64,000 nt of DNA from Petaurus breviceps papuanus (lineage: Eukaryota; Chordata; Mammalia; Diprotodontia; Petauridae): assembly GCA_028583685.1 (NCBI GenBank), contig JAMXIF010000043.1, forward strand, positions 10,027,705 through 10,091,704, written 5' to 3'. Numbering within the stretch: position 1 is the stretch's first letter; each line of letters starts with the position of its first letter. Of the stretch, positions 10,550 through 21,253 are shown piece after piece. Position numbers and translations under genes: made by a program. The notes beneath the pieces are model-generated. The model did not search any database, had not been told where the DNA came from, and was given only the letters and a program-made list of their open reading frames with translations.

Positions 10550-10790
10550 TCTTTACTTTGCATAAGTAGCTCAGATTGGAGCCCCTAAAGCCTAGATTTG
10601 ATACCAGGTTTTTGTTTTGCTTTTGTTTTTGCTCACTTCTCTGGGCCTTAATTTCTTCATATGTGAAGTAAAGATAGTAAAAACAGATACCTCTTAGACT
10701 TGTTGTGAGGATAAAATGACATTATATTTAAGTATTTTGCAAATCTTGAAATGTTACATAAATGTTATTATGATAATCATTATACATTCT
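10550..10790 (+). repeat. MIR SINE
   Basis: MIR core and tail: 'ctgggccttaatttcttcat', 'cttgttgtgaggataaaatg', 'atgttacataaatgttatta'. Confidence 0.75.
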
Positions 10791-12329
10791 AAATATTAGT
10801 TATAACAATAATCTCTATGACTTGAACCTTTAATTAACACTAAACATATTAACAATGTATCTTGTATGCCTTAATCCTCTGAAGGCAAAAATTCAAAACA
10901 TTAACAAAGAGGTTTGTTAAAGAATAATAATAACAGTAAAAGGCAATAGAGTAGGGATCAATAAGACAAGTTTGCTTCCTTCCCTCTTGAGGTCCAGCAC
11001 CATACAAGGTCAGGGAGTCTCCTGGGTACTTACTCACTTTTCCTTTAATAGGCTCACTTATTCCTTCTTGCATTGCTGGTGCTCCTACTGCTGTCATAAG
11101 TGTCAAAATCTGGTTCGCAGTCTCTCCACTGCAGCATTGTAAATTATTCAGGCAGCTCCTGTTCCTGTCTTGGTCTACTACCAGCATAGTAACTTCCCCA
11201 GGTCAACTCAGTATGCTTCTTTTGGCTGACACATGCACGTTGCCACCCTGAGGATGCCAGCATTCTACAGGCTAGCTAGCAACATGGGTCTCAGTGCCAC
11301 AAACCACTATACATTTCAGCTTTGGCAGGAAACCCTGTCAATTTTAAGGAAAATTGTTCTTTTGTCCTTGCCAACATATGTATATATTGGGCCTATTTAT
11401 CCCTGAAGGGAAGGGAAAGGTGATCCACTTGGGTAGGAAGCTCCTTTCCCTTCCAGTTCAAAATGAGGAGAAGGAGCCTGCTAAATACATTGATAAATGA
11501 AAGAAATTAAAATAAGAAAGTTCATAGAGTTGAAAATGAGTATTGTATGTAGATGATGATTATGAGGAGATTATGTTAGCTGTTTTGTAGGTAGGGGTAG
11601 GATATAATGTGTTATGGAGGTGGATCTTAGAAATATTTGATAACTTGGCTAAGACTTTTTGACCATATCATGTAGGGAAAGTGGGGAGTCTTTGGGTAGT
11701 AGTATGCTGACAATATATATTCAAGAAGGATATAGATATATATGGAGAATGAATTGGAATTGAGAGAACCAGCATCCAGGGACATAATTTAGTAGTCTAC
11801 TTGATTTTGCAAATGTTTCTCAGGACACTCTAAATTTTGATTTCAGGCTATTTGCAAAAAGTCCTGCAAATCTTCTGATACTTCTTTTTACCCAAATACT
11901 TCTTAGTCTCTTTCCCCAGTGAACCACTTTTTCATCTGTCATCTTTTATGAATAGATTATTCTTGTTCTCTGTGCTGGTCTTTTGTCCTTTATGTCTGTG
12001 ACCTGACATAGCTTAGCTGTGGGATATAAATGTGTGTGAAGATATAGATCACAAATGTATCAATTTACTTACTGATATGGATCTGAAAGGAAAAGCCAGC
12101 TTATTCTGTTAATGTATTGAGAAACAAAAAAAGCTAGAGAGAGGGATCATAAGGAGCTAAAACTTGGGATAGGGATTGGGAAAATTTCAAAATCCTATAC
12201 TTCTGCTCAAGATTCCAATTCTACAAAAAAAGAAAGAAAGCATAAGCCATAGTAGGACAACAGTTCATACAATAAGGAGTCAAAGCTTTTGTTTGGTTAT
12301 CCCCACACTTTCTCTTCTAGATACATTGC
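10791..12329. other. Unassigned sequence
   Basis: No gene or repeat family I can name. A 112-codon minus frame (10849-11187) has no domain I recognise and its second half is low-complexity. The block at 10960-11470 is less AT-rich than its surroundings and may be an unidentified old repeat. Confidence 0.4.
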
Positions 12330-12680
12330 CATGCTACTGTTCTCTGTATAGGCCATTCTGTCTCTGGCCTCCATGTCTTTGCATTTTCCCTTAATGTCTG
12401 GAAGGCATTCTTCCTCACCACGGCCTCATGGAATCCCTAGTTTTCTCAGGTATTACCCCCTCAGGAGGCTTTTCTTGATAGCCCAATGATTAGCACTCTT
12501 TGCTTTTGAAACCCATTCGCATTGTGTTGTATAAACTGTGTATGTACATACCTGTGCTCATATTTTATCCTTTCTAAGATGTAAGCTCCTTTTGCTTTTA
12601 TCTTTGAGACTCCTGTGCCTAGCCTAATAATGCTAAGTGCTTAATAATTATTTGTTGATTTGAAATGAATTAAAGAAAAA
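12330..12680 (+). repeat. L2 LINE 3' end fragment
   Basis: L2 3' blocks in order: 'tttgcattttcccttaatgt', 'ctggaaggcattcttcc', 'aagatgtaagctccttttgc', and a 'gctaagtgcttaataattat' end. Confidence 0.8.
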
Positions 12681-13183
12681 GTGATTAAAATGTAGAGCTC
12701 TGTGGTTGTGGTAAAAAAAAAATCTCCCTCCTCCCCACTCCCACTAAAAAAAATGACAACAAAAAATAAGAAATGGACCAGTTTATAGAATGTTCTATTT
12801 TCCAGTTCTTAAAGTATCTTGGTGAATTAGAGGATGAATTATATAGATGTTCTGAGAAATTAGTTAAGGCAGAGAGAGTAGGGATATAGTGTGTGTTTGG
12901 GGAGGGGGGAATCCCCTATGTTGTGTTAGTGAAAAAGAGTACCTTGAAGTCATTATGCTTTTTGCTGTCTTCATAGGAAAAGTTCAGGGAGGTATTTAGG
13001 CAGGAATATGTAGCTGAGACAATGACTTTGTCCCCTGGGCTTGGTTGTGTTTCTACCTTTTTTTCCACTCACTAAATGAAGAACAGAAGTAACTTATTAG
13101 CTTGAAAATCAGGTCACTCTTTAGCTGCAAAGCTGTTTTGTAATTATGGGGCAAATAACCATCACAAGATTTGAATTTAACCT
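12681..13183. other. Unassigned AT-rich sequence
   Basis: Nothing recognised. Confidence 0.4.
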
Positions 13184-13184
13184 T

Positions 13185-13640
13185 CAGAGATGAAAATTGT
13201 GAAATCTATATAATAGACACCACGAGCCAGAGAGATGCTCAAACCCTTGACCAGGAACAGGAATCCAAAGGAAAGTGTAAGCCCAAGGACATAAGCTTGC
13301 TAAGACTACCCTATTCTTTATTCCGACCTTATGCTTTGTTCTAAATAGTTTCATACCTCTGGCTGAGAATCTTTTGCTATAGAGATAAAAGGCCTCTGTA
13401 GTAGAGACTCCAAGGGAACAAGACAGGGGAGGTTTCTGTTGATCCCAGAGCAATGGTTTATTTGTCTGTTCTAAAAGATCTTGAGAAATCTCATGTATAG
13501 ACTTTAAGTTAAAAGAATATGGCAGCACCCTGTCTTCTCTAAGGAAGAGATAACAAAGGATCGTAGCAAAGCCAAAAGCTGGAGGTGAAACGTCTATGTA
13601 GTTAGCAGGGTAATGTGTGGCAGAAGCTACATGCAAAGCA
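13185..13640 (-). mobile_element. Possible LTR fossil
   Basis: Read on the minus strand there is a TATA-like 'ttttatctctat', then an 'aataaag' and a CT-rich block with 'gtttgagcatctctctggct', arranged like U3-R-U5 of a gammaretrovirus-type LTR. No ends or target duplications were found, and the 150-codon frame across it shows no known domain. A guess from layout only. Confidence 0.3.
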
Positions 13641-14004
13641 GAGCAGTATCTAGTAATGGTTCAATGGAGCAGTGACTCATGGGTCTACAAGACTCAGGCC
13701 ATCCAGCAGAAATTATGACCCTATCAGGAGTCAGCAGGAGAATAGTGATGACACCACTAGCAGATATCAGTGGTCCTTAGAGCAGCAAAGCAGTGAGTTA
13801 TGGCTCCATATTTGTGCCTTGACCACATAGGTTCCCTATGTAAGAACTCTTCCACATGTATTCCCTGGCCATATGTGTTCTCTAAGTACATTTCTCTACA
13901 TGTGGTCTCTATATAGAATATATTCAAGTACATAGGTTTAAATTTGAATAAGAAGTGCTCTAGGAATTTGGGAAGGATTTTAATTATTTGTGTCTATTTA
14001 AATT
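13641..14004. other. Unassigned sequence
   Basis: No family recognised. 13820-13920 holds loosely repeated words ('ccacatgtattccctggcca', 'ctacatgtggtctctatata') suggesting a decayed short tandem array. Confidence 0.35.
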
Positions 14005-14520
14005 AACTAAGAAAGCATTTATTAAGCTCCTCCTATGTGCTTGGTGCTATATCAAGACTCAGAAATGAAACAGCTATGCTCTCGAGAAGGTTATGGGGGG
14101 AGGGAGCAGCATGTACACATAGAACTAAATACACAATTTTTATCAAGAAATTGTCAGGGTGAGAATAGTTGGTTAACAACAGAACATGGGTTCCAAAGGA
14201 CCCAAGGGAAGGATAGAGAAGAGTGTGACAGGAGTGCTGGAGGGATGAAATTGACATAGATGAGTATAAGGGAAGAGTGAGTGATGGTTGAGGAAGGGAG
14301 GTTTCAGCCAAGGAAGTCTGCAATTCAAAAGTATAGGGATCCTGAATGGAGTCATAGGTCAATGGGTTATCATACTTTTAATGATAGCAAAGGAAGTGAT
14401 GATTTGGTTGTCATTCCTAGGAGAGGATCCAAAAGGTGGGTATATGCATGAGGCAGAAAACATGTCCAGTCCCCAATTCTACCTGTTGGTTAAGGCAGGA
14501 GTTAGTGGAGTCCTGAAGTG
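14005..14520 (-). repeat. L2 LINE fragment
   Basis: Antisense L2: 'aagcatttattaagctcctc', 'ctatgtgcttggtgctat', then diverged body. Short frames on both strands here are shadows. Confidence 0.65.
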
Positions 14521-14529
14521 ATACTTATT

Positions 14530-14830
14530 TTTTGTCCTTCATTCTTGAAGAGAACCATGACTTCTGGGAACTGATGCCATGCCACACAAGTGAATTGGGT
14601 CTAAATGAGGGAAGGCTGTGCTTTCTCCTCTGGAGTCATCTTGGTCCAGTAGAGAGATACAGATCAGGATGATTGGAGGTGGCGCTGGATGAAGTGGGAG
14701 ACATTGGTCTTTTTAAGCTAAGGTCTTTATAGGAGTAAGGAATATCTGAAGTACTCACCTTTAGCCAAGTCAATTCAGTTCTTCACCAGTACATAATCTA
14801 ATTCTGAATGAATGAAGAATGAGTGAAAAT
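14530..14830 (+). mobile_element. MAR1-like (RTE-derived) SINE
   Basis: 'tttgtccttcattcttgaag' at the 5' end, 'gtgctttctcctctggagtc', 'agtgggagacattggtcttt', 'ttaagctaaggtcttta'. The 3' part is diverged, so the end is approximate. Confidence 0.75.
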
Positions 14831-14989
14831 GATGTATTTGTTATTGTTTGAACTTGTATTCTAGTGGGGGATCTAGAAAGGAGGAGAGGAATACTCACAG
14901 TGGCCTTGTTTGGGAAGATGTGGGAATGTGGTGGGGTCTTAAGTAGATTATCTCATATGAAACATCTACTATGTATATTAAAGTAATAC

Positions 14990-15720
14990 TATGTCTTCTG
15001 TACTGAAAGGGAAACCAAAATCATGTAAAACTTGGCTCCTTCCCTCCAGGAGTTTACAATTTAGTTGATTGCAAGGCTGAATTAGTGCCCAAACAAATGG
15101 TATAAATAATATGTACCACAGGAGTTCAGAAAAGGAGAAGAATACAGGACTGGAACAGTTAGAAAAAGACTCCTGGAGAAAATAAGATTTGACTTGAGCC
15201 TTTAAAGGACAGGTAAGATAAGAGTTAGAAAGAAGTATGGGAGAAGGATAATTGAGGAGAATGGGACAAGAACAATAACAAAAATAGGTCTTATTTCTAT
15301 TCTGTTTTACAGTACACAGAGGGCATTTCTCACAAAAGACATGTATGGTGATTAGAAGTATCATTATCTCCATTATAGCAGTAAATAAATTGGATCTCAG
15401 AAAAGTCCATAATCACATAGCCAGGCAGCAACAGAACTAGAATTTGAACCCAGGCCATCTGAGTCCAGGTACAATGATCATTCCACTACATAACACTGAA
15501 GGCATGGTGGAAGGACTTAGCATAACCTATTCAGGGATGTTGACTGAATTAGTGGATATTTACTGGAAAGGATTGGGAGACAATACTGGATAGGTAGCAT
15601 CATATGAACAGACCATGAAAGTCCTTGAAAATCAGGCTGAGGGGTTTGAATTTTTGCCTGGGATTGACAAAATACCTTTCATAAATTGGCCTGACTATAG
15701 ACTAACAGGGCCTTGAGGTA
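14990..15720 (-). repeat. L2 LINE fragment split by MIR
   Basis: Antisense L2 words either side of a MIR: 'cttccctccaggagtttaca' and 'agcctttaaaggacaggtaa' before, and 'gaaagtccttgaaaatcagg' after. The MIR at about 15290-15510 interrupts it. Confidence 0.6.
15290..15510 (-). repeat. MIR SINE nested in L2
   Basis: Antisense MIR core: 'cattatctccattatagcag', 'agaatttgaacccaggccat', 'tgagtccaggtacaatgatc', 'attccactac'. Confidence 0.75.
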
Positions 15721-15749
15721 TATTAATGGAACTCATAAAAGTTAGTTCG

Positions 15750-15965
15750 AGACTATAGAACACTCAAGTATTTTCAAAAGGGAAATAAGCTGCTTTACAG
15801 TTGGGAAGAAGTTGATTAAATCTTCATGTGGGCTTAGATGACCACTTGTCAGTAATGTTGTAGAAGGAGCTCCTCTTCCTTCCTGAACTAGGTGACCTCT
15901 GAGATATTTTGCACATCTGAGATTTTGTGATTCTGTATTTATGCTGTAGCCAATTAGCAGACATC
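15750..15965 (+). repeat. CR1/L3 LINE 3' fragment
   Basis: 'gcttagatgaccacttgtca' followed by 'gtaatgttgtagaaggagct' and 'taggtgacctctgagatatt', the usual L3/CR1 3' order. Confidence 0.7.
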
Positions 15966-17144
15966 GGAGGTTGTCATTTCCTTTTTTATGATAAGCATTG
16001 ATTCTCATGTCTCTAGATTTCTCAGTATTTCTAAATTCCCAGTGATGATAGTATTCAATAAATGGGTCACTTATCGGATGGAGAAGATTTCTGATAGCTC
16101 TTACCAGCTTTCCCCTCTCATGCTTATTCTTTTCCAAGCTTATATAGGCTAAAGTTATCAGGTTATTTATGCTATAGCCTAGTTATGCATTGTGGAGAAT
16201 GAATAGTTTGGTGATCTGAATGACTAGATAAGATGGTGGAACTGTCTATCTGGCTTGGGCATATCAAGGTCTAGAAGATGGGGGATATGTCAGCATGGTC
16301 CATTTGGTGTCTCTTTTCTACCATTTCTAGGATATGGGATAGGGATCTGGAAGGAAAGGGAAATAAGAAGGATTTAGAGGAAAATGCCAGAAAGAAGAAC
16401 CACAGGATATTTTTACTTGAAAACTGCCTGAGAATAGACTGCAGAGTCTATGTAGAAAATGCAAATTATATGTTAATCATATGCAAATAGGCACGTGGCC
16501 CTACTATTTCATACACCTGCATGTGGCCCTTGGGAAAATCCTGCTAAAACCATTGAATTTTGCTGTATGTGCTTGAACTGGCTACTAGTAAAACTAACAC
16601 AGATTAAACTTTATTTTTCGTAGCCACTGCAGATGTTTGCCAAGCTCCCTAAGCAGCTAGGTTTAATCTCCCCCAACCTCTATCATATCTGGATTCAGGG
16701 TACTTGTCAACATTGTGTGCCACCATCTGCATTTGCTCCAAGCTGCCACTTGGCCAGCCATACTGACCCCATCTGCAGCATGGCCTCTGCCAGTCCAGAC
16801 CCTGATCAGGAGTGAAGGGGATGGACTGGGGGCCTGGTGATTGAAAGCATGACCACCGGCACCAAGCAACGTGGAGTAACAAGGAGGCTGTGGTCACAGC
16901 TGAGGCCTGGGCCCCTGGCCAATGCAGATATAGATACTGCCAAGCAGGCCTAAGAAGAAAGTCTCTAAGTGTTAGGTGAGCTGCAGGTGGACTCAGTAGA
17001 TCACTAGGCAGCAGCAGTTTGAGATTGGCATGGTTTTTCTCACAGTTTGAGTGCTTCAGCCTTATTAAACATGGCTGTAGAAATTTCGTATGGAAAATTA
17101 CTTGTTTTCAACACTAAAATAAAATCTCCTCTCTTAAAGTGCTT
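15966..17144. other. Unassigned block, includes a GC-richer segment
   Basis: No repeat recognised. 16620-17130 is richer in GC than its surroundings, has several short open frames, and ends with 'actaaaataaaatct', a polyadenylation-like signal. This is the outline of an old processed transcript, but I could not match any frame to a known protein, and no poly(A) or target duplication is visible. Confidence 0.3.
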
Positions 17145-17160
17145 AGGAAATAGGACCCAG

Positions 17161-17302
17161 GGAGGCTAGGTGGGGCAGTGAATAGAGCACCGACCCTAGA
17201 GTCAGGAGGACCTGAGTTCAAATCCGGCCTCAGACACTTAACACTGACTAGCCATGTGACCTTGGATAAGTCACTTAACCCCAATTGCCCTCCAAAAAAA
17301 AA
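17161..17302 (+). mobile_element. tRNA-headed SINE with target duplication
   Basis: Typical marsupial tRNA-derived SINE: A-box region 'ggcagtgaatagagcaccga', B-box region 'gagttcaaatccgg', and 'aagtcacttaaccccaattg' before a short A tail. Flanks 'aggaaataggacccag' (17145-17160) and 'aggaaatcggacctag' (17303-17318) form a 16-bp duplication with two mismatches. Confidence 0.92.
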
Positions 17303-17348
17303 AGGAAATCGGACCTAGTGGTTTAACTTGCAAAAATATAGCCATTCA

Positions 17349-17510
17349 GGGGCGGCTAGGTGGCACAGTGAATATAGCACTGGCCCTGAAGTCAGAAGGA
17401 CCTGAGTTCAAATGCGGCCTCAGACACTTGACACACTTACTAGCCATGTGACCTTGGGCAAGTCACTTAACCCCAGTTGTCCTGCCTTCCACCCTCCAAA
17501 AAGCAAAAAT
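17349..17510 (+). mobile_element. tRNA-headed SINE
   Basis: Same family as the preceding copy, in the same orientation 45 bp downstream: 'ggcggctaggtggcacagtg', 'gagttcaaatgcgg', 'aagtcacttaaccccagttg'. Followed by an AAAT/GAAT-rich tail to about 17575. No clear duplication. Confidence 0.9.
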
Positions 17511-17589
17511 AAATAAATGAATGAATGAATATGAATATTATGAAATAAATAAAAATGAATAATTTCAAAATGGCTAATGAAGCTCCTTT

Positions 17590-17960
17590 AAGTATCATAA
17601 AATCAGAAATCTGGGATATGAAGGAACCTTTAGCCCAAAGTTTCTTAACCTGGTAGCCGCAGACATTTTAGAGAGTCTGTGGATAAATTTCAAGAAGTCT
17701 ATTACCTTGAATGGGGGGAAGTGCTTTATTTTCACTAACCTCTACCTGAAATTTACCATTTCCTTCAATTATGAATGTCCACTACAAATATGCATCTGAG
17801 GAGGGACCCACGGATTTCACCGGCCTGTCAAAGGAGTCCATGTCACAGCAAAAGCTAAGAACCCCTGGTTCTAGTCTAACCATCTTATCTTATAGATGAG
17901 GAAACTCAGGCTAAGAGAGTTTCAGTGATAGTGCTAGATATCAAACTCATCTTTTCTGAT
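17590..17960 (-). repeat. MIR-like SINE split by a hAT-type MITE
   Basis: 'ggatatgaaggaacctttag' on the left and 'tatagatgaggaaactcagg' on the right are the two halves of an antisense MIR-like SINE. The insertion separates them at 17636-17876. Confidence 0.6.
17636..17876. mobile_element. hAT/Charlie-like MITE
   Basis: Starts 'caaagtttcttaacctggta' and ends 'agctaagaacccctgg', imperfect inverted ends of the Charlie/MER5 type. Internal 'ttcactaacctctacctgaa' and 'ccttcaattatgaatg' recall a known mammalian Charlie-derived repeat. No clean 8-bp duplication could be read. Confidence 0.6.
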
Positions 17961-17974
17961 TTCAAATGGTCTCT

Positions 17975-18900
17975 CATCATTATTTAGTTATTGTTGAGCA
18001 CTATATTAAGCATCACTAATTCAGATTTTGTGATCATGGGGATACAGGATTCAATTGTTGTTAAATTCTGTACTATATAAAAATTAAAAAATAAAAGCAT
18101 TTGACATTCTAATTAATGGAGTAAGTAACACATGAAATAGAGAGAAAAACCACAGACACAATAGAACGTAAACTCCTCAGGATCAAAGTCCAGGAACATG
18201 CAGAAGTCAGCTTGAACAGAGACGTGATTGCCAGATTTTCAGGGTAAGCATTTACACCTCAGAAATCAACACTTCAAATCAGAACCTGATTTATTGTTTT
18301 ATTTATTGTCTAGACTTATGAAAGTGATAGAGAAAATGTTAATAATGCAGACTAAATTTAAAACTGTGTCCTGTGTATGTGTGTGTCCATATGTTTGTGT
18401 ATGAGAGGTAATTGTTAAATATTTACCAGCAAAGTCTGACAATTTGTCTTTTATTTGTTTACTTAGTTTTGCTTTGCTGTTGTATCATCAATGCCTGTAT
18501 AATGCTCACATTAGTAACTTAATAAGAGCTTATGGAAATGGGTTATGGAATTGAATTTCCAAATACTAATTAGGTACTTAACTTAGATGAAGTTGATGTA
18601 GATATCTGAAAATATTAATGTGTCATTTCTTTAAAATAGCCTGTGATTTAGATTTTTCTTTAATTCAAACTAGTATTCCTCTATATTAATCCAGATAATG
18701 AAGATTTACATTGTGGCTTATCAATCAACAAATCTTTTTTTTTTTTTTTTTGCAGTACTTTCTATGAACAAATCTCCTGTTCCCTTCAACATCAAGATAT
18801 TGTTGATATGGGAGCAAGACCACTGGACTAGGCACCAAGAATCTGTTGATTAGATGGATGGGTAACTTTAGGAGGGAAATAGTTATGTTTTTAGTGTGGC
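17975..18900. other. Mostly unassigned; weak L2 and MIR traces
   Basis: 17975-18160 faintly resembles antisense L2 ('ggggatacaggattcaattg'). 18720-18910 resembles the front part of a MIR. The rest is unassigned AT-rich DNA with a T(18) run near 18735. Confidence 0.35.
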
Positions 18901-19045
18901 ATTTCCATCTTTTGTAAAATAGAGGCAATATAGAAATATATAAATATTATATAAATATATACATAAAATATGCACATATAAGTATTATATAAAATAAAAT
19001 ATATAACATAAAATATATAAATATTACATAAAATAAAATAGAGGT
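18901..19045. repeat. AT-rich tandem low-complexity block
   Basis: Words such as 'ataaaatatataaatattac' repeat several times. The same 'taaaatagagg' word occurs at both ends (about 18916 and 19032), suggesting slippage expansion within an older repeat. Confidence 0.75.
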
Positions 19046-19216
19046 GCCTGTCCCACCAACATTCACAAAATGTCACTTTTAGAAGGAACTTTAGGAACCA
19101 TCCAATACAACCACTTATCTCTGCTCATCTGCAACTTATCTTACACACTAGCTTTTGCTAGAAGACCTCCAGTGAGAAGGAATACCCCTACTGAAGCAGT
19201 CACCATTCCATTGTGG

Positions 19217-19470
19217 TGTTGTTTATTTGTTTCAGTCCTGTCTAGCTCTTCATGACCCCATTTGGAGTTTTCTTGGCAAAGATACTGGAGTGGTTTGCCA
19301 TTTCCTTCTCCATCTCATTTTACAGATGAGGAAACTGAGGCAAACAGGGTTAAGTGACTTGCCCAGTGTCACCCAGTTAGTAAGTGTCTGAGGTCAAATT
19401 TGAACTCATGAATTGAGTCTTCTTGAATCCCGGCCCAGCGCTCTTTGCACAATAGCGCCACCTAGCTGAG
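19217..19470 (-). mobile_element. Long tRNA-headed SINE (MON1-like)
   Basis: Reverse complement of the long marsupial SINE: 'cttggcaaagatactggagt', 'tttacagatgaggaaactga', 'agtgacttgcccagtgtcac', 'agcgccacctagctg'. Flanks 'ttccattgtgg' (19206-19216) and 'tttcattgtgg' (19471-19481) form an 11-bp duplication with one mismatch. Confidence 0.9.
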
Positions 19471-19549
19471 TTTCATTGTGGAATAGATATACTTACTAGG
19501 AAGTTTTTTTCTTATTTCAAGTCTGTTTTCCTCTTTGAAACTTACATGC

Positions 19550-19840
19550 ATTATTTCTGAGTATAATTTCTCTTCCATGTAGGAGTCTTTAAAACATGTA
19601 CAGAGAAGTATTACTGAAGTATTCTCTTCTCCAGGCTAAAAATTGTAATTCATTCTGCTAATGCTCATATGGCATGAATTATAGGCCCTGCACAGTCCTT
19701 TGGACATTCTCTAGCTTCATCAACATTGTTCATCAACTTTGGTTCTCATCAGTAAACACAGTGCCCCAGGTGTGGTCTCACCATGGTAGATCACCATCCT
19801 GGACTTGGGCAACCTGTAGGCCTCCTAATTCACACTAAGG
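19550..19840 (-). repeat. CR1/L3 LINE fragment
   Basis: 'gtgccccaggtgtggtctca' is the antisense of the characteristic L3/CR1 block 'tgagaccacacctgg'. The surrounding sequence is old and diverged. Confidence 0.55.
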
Positions 19841-19849
19841 TTTTTTTAA

Positions 19850-20425
19850 TTTTTTTTTAGGGGGTCTTCTCTGTCTTTATTTCCAGAATGCCAAAGTTCA
19901 CATGTAGATAGGAAAAAACTTCCCACTTTTGAAAAATTTCTTTTATTTTTAATTTATGGAATGAAACACAGATTTCTTCAACAAAGTATAATAAAAAACG
20001 GTTTGCACATGAAACTGCAAATCTAGTATGTACAACTTGCTATTCCTTTTAAATACACAACAAAGTTATTGTGTAAAATATTTTTCTCTTTTTTTCTTCC
20101 CTCCCTTTCCCTCTCTGTCTTAGAGATTGCCACCATTAAATATTATTCTATACATACTTCCACATATCAATACTTTCTCTGGATGCAGATAGCATCTCTT
20201 CAGATGTCCTTTATAGTTAATTTGTGTGTATTTATATTAGTCAAAATAACTTATTTCCTCAAAGTCCTTCTTAAAATATTGCTGCTACTATATCCAGTGT
20301 TTTCTTGATTTTGCTCATTTCACTATTTTGTGCAAGCCTTTCCATGTTTTTCTAAAATCATTGAGTTCATCATTTCTTATAGCACAAGAGTATTTCATCA
20401 CAATCATATACCACAATTCTTGGCT
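19850..20425 (-). mobile_element. L1 LINE 3' end
   Basis: Antisense L1: 'aagcctttccatgtttttct' and 'tcatttcttatagcacaaga' correspond to the L1 segment at about 55680-55740 of this window. The left side is its 3' UTR. This is an ordinary 5'-truncated L1. Confidence 0.75.
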
Positions 20426-20670
20426 GTCATATTACATTCTTGATTCATATTGAACTTGTGGTCTCCTAAAATCCCCAGCTCTTTTGCTAGGCATATGGCT
20501 TTCTAGCCATGCTTCTTCAATAATATGCATGTGGGGGGCGGGGAGGGTTAAGATGGAGGAGTAGAAGCAGGACCTCCACTGGGCTCTGGCTTCCACCTTC
20601 CCTAATCCATGTAAAAGGGGACTCTAAACAAACTTTGGAGCTGCAAAACCCACAAAATGACACAGAGAAA

Positions 20671-21150
20671 CTAACCTCCCCCTGAGGACAGACCGGCAGG
20701 CCGGCAAGAATCAGCAGGAATCAGCCACATAGTGCTCTGGGAGCTGAGCCAGCCCCGTACAGAGGCTTTAGCCCCAGGGCGGGCCTGACCAGCCACCAGC
20801 CAGAGGGACTTCAGATCAGCAGCAGCTATGGTTGGTTCCAGAATTATCAACACATAGATGTGAAGGACAAAGAGAGAGATCAGTGCAGTCTGGACTTTGG
20901 GACCCAGTAAGTGGGAGCGCATGGCTTTTGCCCCCAGGGAGAGAAGCCACTGAGACTCTAGCACAGCCAGCCAGTGCCACGTGGCAGCTTCAGCTCCTGG
21001 CTTGCAGAGTGTAGGGGGACCAAGCACCAGTCTGAGGGGCAATAGCTCTTGCTTTAACCTGCTTGGATCTGAATTGCTGTCTAGGGTGGAGGACCTGGGG
21101 TGTGTGTCCAGCTTGCCAGAACGTGTGGAGACCTCAGAGAAGGCACCCAT
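20671..21150 (-). CDS. Antisense open frame in HAL1-like 5' UTR (ORF0-like candidate)
   Basis: 159 codons from a true ATG (reverse complement of 21148-21150). It is the counterpart of the 172-codon frame at 6359-6877: same start, same frame, about 130 alignable residues. The -3 base at both starts is T and +4 is G, a middling context. No known domain. Openness in two copies that differ by several percent is suggestive only; it could reflect GC-rich ancestry rather than function. Confidence 0.35.
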   Translation of the reverse strand: MGAFSEVSTRSGKLDTHPRSSTLDSNSDPSRLKQELLPLRLVLGPPTLCKPGAEAATWHWLAVLESQWLLSLGAKAMRSHLLGPKVQTALISLFVLHIYVLIILEPTIAAADLKSLWLVAGQARPGAKASVRGWLSSQSTMWLIPADSCRPAGLSSGGG

Positions 21151-21253
21151 CTAATACCTCTGGCAGCTGAGAAAACCCCAGCATTTGGGACGAAAGCCCC
21201 CCTGTCTGGTGGCAGAGTCCTACTGTGGCAAAAAGCCCAGGGGTCAAAAGAAT

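Noticed and set aside
13184-13636. 150-codon minus frame as a possible gene
   Set aside because: No domain recognised; the DNA layout looks more like an old LTR.
17161-17510. Tandem SINE heads as functional tRNA genes
   Set aside because: A and B boxes are present but the cloverleaf arms do not pair and the sequences continue into SINE bodies.
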